Shown piece after piece: positions 40,270 through 46,203 of a stretch of DNA of 46,203 nt. Origin of the DNA: Saprospiraceae bacterium (lineage in GTDB: Bacteria > Bacteroidota > Bacteroidia > Chitinophagales > Saprospiraceae); NCBI GenBank assembly GCA_020630735.1, contig JAHDIP010000016.1:2220-48422 (forward strand), given 5' to 3'. Position 1 is the first letter of the stretch. Each line of letters begins with the position of its first letter. The notes under the pieces are model-generated. The model searched no databases. It saw only the letters and a program-made list of their open reading frames with translations, and was not told where the DNA came from. The translations under genes and the position numbers were made by a program.

Positions 40270-42303
40270 TCAACGCATCAACATCAAATCGCCAGAGTTG
40301 GTTACAGGTCTCGTTACTCCATTTTCAATGACTGTAAACTCAGCAACCCATACATAAACCCCTTCGGTAGCTACACTTCCTCGATATCGACCATCCCAAG
40401 CATCAGAGGGGTTTGTTGATTCAAAAATTTTGGCGCCCCAACGATCAAAAACGAGTAATGAATAATCATTTAATACACAGTCTGTCATTGGACGGAACGC
40501 ATCATTAAAACCATCAGCATTAGGCGAAAAAATATTGGGATAAAAAACTTCACATTGTTCACATTCCATTAAGTTGATTGTATCCGAAACGGTTTCACAA
40601 TCACTATAAAGAAGAGCAATATATTCTCCCGCTTCTGTCACCAAAAATGTACTTTTAGTAGATCGATCCTGCCATATATATTCTACATCAAACGATTGTG
40701 TAGCATCCAAAGTTACAGCACCATTGCAAAAATAAGTATCCATCCCTAATTCCAATTCAATAGGTGGAATAAAAGTAATATTTACGTCATCTATCAACGT
40801 ATCACAAGGTGTCGTTACGGTTACAGAATAATTGCCCGTTGCGGTAATGGTATAACTTGGGTTAGTAGAACCATCCTGCCATATGTATGTTGCTCCCAAT
40901 GAATTTAGATCATAAAAAACAGTATCGTTCGGACAAAGGGTTTGATCTTCTCCCAACTCAATTACTGTAGGATCAGTATAAAACGCCTCAATTTCGCCAG
41001 TCAGTGACTGACACTCATTCGTAACTGTTACAGCATAGACACCTGCTTCTGTTATGGTAAAGGTTGGATCAGTAGAGCCATCTTGCCATAAGTAAGTTGC
41101 ATTTTCATTTGATACATCTAAGGTTTGCGTATCGCCATTACAAATCACGATTTGATCGTCAAGATTAAGAATAGGAGTAAGGATAAAAGAAACATTGATT
41201 TCGTCTGTAGCAGTATTATTGCAAAGATCGGTAACAGTAACAGCGTAGTTACCCGCCTCTGTCACCATAAGACTTGAACTACTAGAACCGTCTTGCCAAA
41301 GATATTCTAAGGTTTCACCAGATGCATCTAAGAGTAAAGATTCGCCTTCACATATCGTTGTATCTGTACCAAGTTCAACAACTACGCTTAAAGCATTTTC
41401 TACCGTAAAACTTTGGCTTGTAGACAAACTAGGATTACCACAAAGGTCTAATGCATCACTTACACCGTCTCCAATAAACTCCAAAAAATATTCCCCTGTT
41501 ATATTGATAGATGGTGCAATAGTAAGTGTAAAATAACGATCATAAGCACCTCCAGCATCACAAGTATTGGCAGATAAACTTAGAGTAAATGGACCACCAG
41601 GTGCATCTACTTGAAAATTACTTTCGTCAATACTGTTGCATTGAATATATTCAGAAAATTCAATATCAAAGCTACTGATATTACAAATATCATCTACTTC
41701 TATTTCATCAAGACTCGGATCTATTTCATCAAAGATTCCTATATCTCCAGAAAGTCCAAAATCCAATTCGTATCCAAATGGTGACTCTGACCAATTGGAC
41801 ACCATTAAAACATAGGTATTCCCCTGTACTACAGGAATTAAGGCATTCAATGGAGAGTTTCCATTGGAGCAACCTCCCCCTTGATTTGTTTCATTAGTAG
41901 CTCCTGTAGCGCCTGTCAATCCATTACAATTTCCACCACCAGCGGCATTACAACTTTCTACAATTGAAGGATCATTTCCTATAGCATCACAAGGCGCATT
42001 TGTTAGATTAAATAAAGCCCAATCATAATCATCATTTATATTATTTGGTGTTATTAAAAAACCAAAATCACCACTATTGTTTACCGTGAATGTATACCAT
42101 GTACTACTAATTTCACCAGCTGTACATGATATAGAAGTATTGATTTCATTCTGATAATTTCCATTACCTGATAGAGACTGATCTTCTGAATAAATTTGTT
42201 GACAAACAGGTATTGCGCCCAAACAATCTTGCACTGTCGGTACTTGGGCTTGTATTGTTGTGAAACAAAACAAACAAAAGGATAAGAGAATATTTTTTTT
42301 CAT
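40270..42303 (-). CDS. Secreted protein with four Ig-like repeats and gliding-motility type B C-terminal domain
   Basis: I start at the ATG at 42303 (MKKNILLSFCLFCFTTIQAQ), which opens directly on a signal peptide; a TTG nine bases earlier is unlikely. After a 150-residue N-terminal beta domain with paired Cys (QDCLGAIPVCQQIY, TSISCTAGEISSTWYTF) and an Ig-like segment come four repeats of about 65-70 residues. Each is built on LG.D...C....LD......Y.WQDGS......T.AG.Y.V.V...C. The last 95 residues are the type B T9SS sorting domain (FYPNIFSPNADGFNDAFRP and FDRWGAKIFES). It should be surface-bound or secreted, perhaps an adhesin. Confidence 0.92.
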   Translation of the reverse strand: MKKNILLSFCLFCFTTIQAQVPTVQDCLGAIPVCQQIYSEDQSLSGNGNYQNEINTSISCTAGEISSTWYTFTVNNSGDFGFLITPNNINDDYDWALFNLTNAPCDAIGNDPSIVESCNAAGGGNCNGLTGATGATNETNQGGGCSNGNSPLNALIPVVQGNTYVLMVSNWSESPFGYELDFGLSGDIGIFDEIDPSLDEIEVDDICNISSFDIEFSEYIQCNSIDESNFQVDAPGGPFTLSLSANTCDAGGAYDRYFTLTIAPSINITGEYFLEFIGDGVSDALDLCGNPSLSTSQSFTVENALSVVVELGTDTTICEGESLLLDASGETLEYLWQDGSSSSSLMVTEAGNYAVTVTDLCNNTATDEINVSFILTPILNLDDQIVICNGDTQTLDVSNENATYLWQDGSTDPTFTITEAGVYAVTVTNECQSLTGEIEAFYTDPTVIELGEDQTLCPNDTVFYDLNSLGATYIWQDGSTNPSYTITATGNYSVTVTTPCDTLIDDVNITFIPPIELELGMDTYFCNGAVTLDATQSFDVEYIWQDRSTKSTFLVTEAGEYIALLYSDCETVSDTINLMECEQCEVFYPNIFSPNADGFNDAFRPMTDCVLNDYSLLVFDRWGAKIFESTNPSDAWDGRYRGSVATEGVYVWVAEFTVIENGVTRPVTNSGDLMLMR

Positions 42304-42322
42304 TGTTTCCAAAGCTTATGTT

Positions 42323-42366
42323 AAAACCTGCCCGTCTCTCCTTAGTAAGTAAGACCGGCAGGTTTT
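42323..42366 (-). terminator. Terminator between the two T9SS protein genes
   Basis: AAAACCTGCC (42323-42332) and GGCAGGTTTT (42357-42366) are perfect arms with inner GTCT/AGAC pairing. Read leftward it follows the metallopeptidase stop (42371) by a few bases. Confidence 0.75.
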
Positions 42367-42370
42367 GTAA

Positions 42371-44581
42371 TTACTGAATAACTAATTTTGATGTATATAA
42401 TTTATCGTTTGATTTAGCTTTTACGAAATAGATGCCTGGTGCCCACTCTTTTGTATTTAATTCTACGATACTATTTACCTGTCTGGGTGTTTTAGTTTCA
42501 ATCAATTGACCTTGTAAATTATAAACGCCAACCTCCGAAATACTATTGTTATCTAGTTCTATATTCACCACTTCTTTAGTAGGGTTTGGATATAGTTTGA
42601 GTAGGTTCGAAGCATCAATAACATTAGTTGAAACGGTAGGTGTTTCTTCTATCCTAACTTTTTTATTCGAAAAATCGAAAAAGATATTATCCGAACATTT
42701 TATTTTGATTCGAGCTTTAAGTGTAGTAGTATCGGGCACGGTAATAATAGCTGAACCATCATTAGGTGTATCATCAGCTAACATAATTGGAAATGATTGT
42801 CCATTAGATAGTGACATTAAGATATCTACATTCGAACAATTAACAGGTGCTTGATCAGTATTTGCTACATCCCAGGTAATCTCAACGTCTGTACCAGCTT
42901 CCCAAGTCACCACTTCATCACCAGGATAAGTAACTAAGAATGGTCCTGCTTCTTCTGTTGCTTGAAAAGCAATTTGATCTTGTGCAATACCACCACCACC
43001 AGGGTTGTTGTCTCTTGCTGTTACCATAAAGGTTAAATCACGTGAATAGGTCGGTAGCACTTCTTTATTTGTAGAATAGTTGATAATAATATTGAGTAAA
43101 GCAGGAAATGTACGTGTAGGATCTTCGACTGGCGGAAAAGATCTAAATGTAGGAGCATTCCCCATTGGAGACCCTATATTGTAAGGTTCTTCTCCAAGAT
43201 CAAACTGTTCCCAACAGTAAGTTAAAGCATCTCCATCAGGATCAGACCCAACAGCTGTAAGTTCGAAAGGTGTTTCAATAGGAATAAACATTCCTCCTTC
43301 GCCTGCATCTACAACTGGTGGTAAATTTCCTGTTTGAGTTTCTTGAAAACAATTACCACCGGCATCAACAAAACTCGTAAATTCTATTAAACTAATAGCA
43401 TGGTAATAATCATCCCCATCCGAATTAATGTTGTTACCTCCACAAAGACCAGCATAAGACATAATCGTACTGCCACTTCCTGGCTCATAAGCTGTAAAAA
43501 AACTGAGTTGAGTCGTATCTAAACTTTCTCCACATCTACTCCATGTATGATTGACTCCAAACTGGTGTCCTAATTCATGTGCAAAATATTTGATATTAAA
43601 TTGATTGCCTTCAGGTGTACCTAGCCCTGTAGCTCCACCAGCTTTATTGTAATCACAAACACTTTCTAAATATGCAACACCTCCTGTATTTCCTGATCCA
43701 AAAACATGACCAATATCAAAGTTCTCTTCACCGATTACTAGTGGCAAATTTTCAATATTACTTTGCAACATTTGATAAATTTCATTGTTTTCATAAGGAT
43801 CAGTATCTGCATCGGTATAAATAATTAAGTCGTTATCTGCTATCAAATTTAATCGTACAGAAACCTCTCGTTCTAGCACAGCGTTCACATCACTCAGTGT
43901 AATAGCGATAGCAGCTAAAGCTCCAGCAGGGCCTCCATGATATTGTGTATACTCTGCTGTAGTGGCGATAGCAATTCGATATTCTCGAAGCGTTTCACCT
44001 ACACGTTTTGGGGCTAGATTAGTATTAGTAATTTCTTGTTGAGAAGATTCTAATAAAGATTCATGTTCATTACAACTATGCGGTATTTCCACTTGAACCA
44101 CATCTTTTTTATAATAACTTCCATAAATACCACTATCGCCAATAGGGTCGATCAATATACTACCCGTTGTAGAAAGGATATAAGCATGAAGTCCTTTTTC
44201 ACTCCAAACCATTCGTCCTACCGAAGTTGGTCGATCAATGCCTTGAAGTGTATATGTTTTTATTGAAGGAAATTTATCGGCTAACCCCTGTTCCATAATA
44301 GGCGACTCTACAACATAAAATGCCTCTAAAGTACCATCAGGGATAGGTAAATTTAATGCTACAGGATGACCATTTGTCCGCTCTAAAGGTGCACTAGCAA
44401 GTAAATTGAGCATAGTATTTGTTTCTAATGTAATAGCGCTATATTCGTTGATAGAAGGAACTTCAATAGCTTGGCTTGAAGCATCTATCCAATAAGTAGA
44501 TTGAGCTATTAACATACTAGAAGAAAGGCAAAGGAATATAATGAGTAGCTTCCTTAGGGCTATAGTAGGATAGTTGATCAT
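42371..44581 (-). CDS. Secreted reprolysin-like metallopeptidase with T9SS type A sorting domain
   Basis: The 736-residue protein begins with a signal peptide (after MINYPTIALRKLLIIFLCL) and a propeptide-like domain. The M12-type metzincin domain (about residues 205-390) has the zinc motif AHELGHQFGVNHTW, in which the three His and the Glu are intact, and a Met-turn GSTIMSYAGLCG. An Ig-like or PKD-type region follows (VVDAGEGGMFIPIETPFELT, GSDPDGDALTYCWEQ). The C-terminal 80 residues are the T9SS type A signal (LLKLYPNPTKEVVNIEL, APGIYFVKAKSN). It is an exported protease for proteins or peptides. Only 67 bp separate it from the next T9SS gene, with a hairpin between. Confidence 0.93.
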   Translation of the reverse strand: MINYPTIALRKLLIIFLCLSSSMLIAQSTYWIDASSQAIEVPSINEYSAITLETNTMLNLLASAPLERTNGHPVALNLPIPDGTLEAFYVVESPIMEQGLADKFPSIKTYTLQGIDRPTSVGRMVWSEKGLHAYILSTTGSILIDPIGDSGIYGSYYKKDVVQVEIPHSCNEHESLLESSQQEITNTNLAPKRVGETLREYRIAIATTAEYTQYHGGPAGALAAIAITLSDVNAVLEREVSVRLNLIADNDLIIYTDADTDPYENNEIYQMLQSNIENLPLVIGEENFDIGHVFGSGNTGGVAYLESVCDYNKAGGATGLGTPEGNQFNIKYFAHELGHQFGVNHTWSRCGESLDTTQLSFFTAYEPGSGSTIMSYAGLCGGNNINSDGDDYYHAISLIEFTSFVDAGGNCFQETQTGNLPPVVDAGEGGMFIPIETPFELTAVGSDPDGDALTYCWEQFDLGEEPYNIGSPMGNAPTFRSFPPVEDPTRTFPALLNIIINYSTNKEVLPTYSRDLTFMVTARDNNPGGGGIAQDQIAFQATEEAGPFLVTYPGDEVVTWEAGTDVEITWDVANTDQAPVNCSNVDILMSLSNGQSFPIMLADDTPNDGSAIITVPDTTTLKARIKIKCSDNIFFDFSNKKVRIEETPTVSTNVIDASNLLKLYPNPTKEVVNIELDNNSISEVGVYNLQGQLIETKTPRQVNSIVELNTKEWAPGIYFVKAKSNDKLYTSKLVIQ

Positions 44582-44817
44582 AAGTAATTGGTTATTTTAA
44601 TATACTTTGTTGATAATTCTATAAAATTACGAGTTTACCAAAAGAAGACACAGTAAACAGCTCAAAACATTTGTCTTTTCTGCAACAAAGCCAATAAGAT
44701 TGGTTTAATAGGATAAATTTGGGCGATGAAATACGATAAAATCGTTTTTTTAAGTTAAAAAGAAGTTAATAGCTTTTGAGTTTACAGTTTTATGACATTA
44801 AAACAAGGCAGTAAAAG

Positions 44818-44825
44818 TATTTTTG
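44818..44825 (+). promoter_or_regulatory. -7 box of hemA
   Basis: TATTTTTG is an exact match to TAnnTTTG, 18 bp before the hemA ATG at 44844. The implied leader is about 12 nt. No convincing -33 TTTG is present. Confidence 0.4.
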
Positions 44826-44843
44826 TGCTAGAGAAATTGACAA

Positions 44844-46079
44844 ATGCTAATGCAAAAAGGGTTTAAAATACTAACCATAACACATCGCCAAACAAAACTA
44901 AAAGATTTAAGCCACTTTGTAATTAAAAATGCTGATGAAGCAGATTTAAAAAACAAATTGGAAAAACTAAAGTCTCAGTGCCGTTTGGAAGAATTACTTT
45001 ACCTATCTACGTGCAATAGAGTGATGTACTTTATCTATGACCCTAAGCCATTAACAGAAGATTTTATCAAAACTTTTTTCTCTAATGTCAATCCTGACTT
45101 ACCAACATCTATTTCTGATAATATTCTTGATCATATTGCAGTTTATGACAATACAACTGCTATTGAGCATCTTTATGAAGTAGCTTCATCTATAGATTCT
45201 TTAGTTGTTGGTGAACGTGAAATTTTCAGACAATTGAGAGAAGCTTATAAGCAAAGTAAAAACTTAGGCTTAACGGGCGATCATATCCGACTAGCTATGA
45301 AGTCAACCGTTGTTGCAGCTAAAGAGGTTTATGCTAAAACCCGTATTGGTGAAAAACCAATCTCTGTCGTTTCTCTTGCTATCCAAAAATTATTAGAAAC
45401 ACAACTTCCAAAAGATGCACGACTATTACTAGTAGGTGCTGGGCAAACCAATACACTTGTCGCTAAATTCTTAAAGAAACACGCTTTTACAAATATTACC
45501 GTCTTCAACCGAAATATAGAACGTGCACAACAGCTAGCAACAGTTCTTGGCGGCAAAAGTTTTTCATTATCAGAACTTTCAAATTACCGTGAAGGATTCG
45601 ATGGAATTATTGTTTGTACAGGTGCAACTGAAGCAATTATCACCTCATCTCTTTATAAGCAGTTATTAGTCGACGAAGAAGATAAAAAAGTATTAATAGA
45701 TTTAGCGATACCTAATAATATTGGGAAAGAAGTCATAAGCAATTTTAATGTTCACTATATTGAAATTGATGGACTAAGAAATTTAGCAAAAGAGAATCAC
45801 GGATTTCGATCAAGAGAAGTCGTCAAGGCTAAAGCTCTACTAAAAGAACAATTAGTGACCTTCCAAAAACTCTTTAAGCAACGCCAGATAGAAAAGGCAA
45901 TGCGTAAAGTTCCAGCTGAAATAAAAGCTATTAAATCTCATGCTATCAATGAAGTTTTCAAAAAAGAACTAGATATTCTTGATGATGATTCTCGTGAATT
46001 GTTAGAACGGATGATGGCTTATATGGAAAAAAGATGTATTAGCATTCCTATGGAAGCAGCTAAAAATGCTGTCCTATAA
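44844..46079 (+). CDS. hemA: Glutamyl-tRNA reductase
   Basis: This 411-residue enzyme reduces glutamyl-tRNA to glutamate-1-semialdehyde with NADPH, the first committed step of C5 tetrapyrrole synthesis. The catalytic Cys57 lies in LSTCNRV; DSLVVGEREIFRQLREAY is the conserved substrate-recognition segment; LLLVGAGQTNTLVAKFL is the NADPH-binding Rossmann start; the C-terminal half is the helical dimerisation domain. Length is normal. The first Met (44844) and the Met two codons later are both possible starts. No other haem genes are in the window, but it is the last complete gene and others could follow. Confidence 0.96.
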   Translation: MLMQKGFKILTITHRQTKLKDLSHFVIKNADEADLKNKLEKLKSQCRLEELLYLSTCNRVMYFIYDPKPLTEDFIKTFFSNVNPDLPTSISDNILDHIAVYDNTTAIEHLYEVASSIDSLVVGEREIFRQLREAYKQSKNLGLTGDHIRLAMKSTVVAAKEVYAKTRIGEKPISVVSLAIQKLLETQLPKDARLLLVGAGQTNTLVAKFLKKHAFTNITVFNRNIERAQQLATVLGGKSFSLSELSNYREGFDGIIVCTGATEAIITSSLYKQLLVDEEDKKVLIDLAIPNNIGKEVISNFNVHYIEIDGLRNLAKENHGFRSREVVKAKALLKEQLVTFQKLFKQRQIEKAMRKVPAEIKAIKSHAINEVFKKELDILDDDSRELLERMMAYMEKRCISIPMEAAKNAVL

Positions 46080-46203
46080 TTTGTTTGATTTAAAGATCAC
46101 TTCTAGTACCTTGGGCGTATTTTGAGTATGCACTTCGTTACAAAATATGCTTAAGTAATGGGTGAATAATAAGTTCCCGATTTGGAGACCTGCCTGCCGG
46201 TAG
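46080..46203. other. 3' end of the window after hemA
   Basis: These 124 bp contain no gene. The last 15 bases (CCTGCCTGCCGGTAG) look like the left half of a GC-rich inverted repeat cut by the window edge; such CCTGCC/GGCAGG palindromes are common interspersed repeats in Bacteroidota. It cannot be confirmed without the next bases. Confidence 0.3.

Noticed and set aside
1-46203. tRNA, rRNA, CRISPR, transposase or prophage elements
   Set aside because: Looked for conserved tRNA T-arm sequences, repeat-spacer arrays, transposase motifs and terminal repeats by eye and found none; the only GTTCGA hits seen are inside coding genes.

Overview
The window is a low-GC (by eye about one third G+C), densely coded chromosomal segment from a member of the Bacteroidota, most likely the Saprospirales or a close relative. 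Reasons: two type IX secretion (T9SS) type A C-terminal sorting domains and one gliding-motility type B C-terminal domain; several Bacteroidota-restricted families (DUF4173, DUF1361, HD-PycTM fusion, BlaI/M56 pair with an acidic tail, CHAT-TPR protein with a divergent ECF sigma locus); -7 boxes of the TAnnTTTG type in front of several genes; and few Shine-Dalgarno sites. I see no tRNA, rRNA, CRISPR array, transposase or phage gene.

Layout. 0-6.4 kb is housekeeping: the 3' end of rsgA, a 54-residue membrane protein, a lipid-linked polysaccharide flippase, a tight three-gene run (M42 aminopeptidase, pterin carbinolamine dehydratase, methionine/kynurenine-type aminotransferase), and a long PurF-family amidotransferase that overlaps the aminotransferase tail to tail. 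6.4-13.1 kb holds a DUF937-like protein, a gluconolactonase/paraoxonase-like lipoprotein, an unknown membrane protein, a polysaccharide deacetylase, a cytochrome P450, and a glycosyltransferase/epimerase pair. 13.3-18.4 kb is carbon catabolism: a methylmalonyl-CoA mutase without a neighbouring small subunit, divergent from a MarR regulator that leads homogentisate dioxygenase and 4-hydroxyphenylpyruvate dioxygenase (tyrosine degradation). 18.4-21.1 kb contains a candidate 29-residue peptide gene, a 502-residue protein of unknown function and 0.87 kb of AT-rich non-coding DNA ending in an orphan rightward terminator, which makes it a candidate small-RNA locus. 21.1-24.7 kb has a DUF2007 protein, ferritin, an HD-hydrolase/PycTM membrane fusion (the effector type known from Pycsar antiphage systems) and, divergent from it, a free-standing protein combining a helix-turn-helix with an RNA polymerase alpha C-terminal domain. 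24.7-29 kb is a leftward membrane-protein cluster (217-residue membrane protein, winged-helix regulator, Coq4-like protein, DUF1361, DUF4173). 29-34.4 kb is a signalling or stress locus: CHAT-TPR protein, lipoprotein and a new 56-residue ORF on the left strand, ECF sigma factor and membrane anti-sigma/TPR protein on the right strand. 34.5-38.5 kb is a BlaI-BlaR1(M56)-PDZ operon whose promoter carries three copies of a 16-bp palindrome. 38.6-44.6 kb holds a small membrane protein, a sterol-desaturase-family protein and two secreted T9SS proteins. Glutamyl-tRNA reductase (hemA) closes the window.

The best candidates for new biology are the HD-PycTM / HTH-alphaCTD divergent pair, the CHAT / ECF sigma locus with its small ORF, the BlaI operator array with the acidic BlaR1/PDZ pair, the 29-residue peptide ending in Gly-Cys, and the orphan terminator at 21.1 kb. 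Assignments rest on motif and family recognition from the translated sequence; no database search was run.
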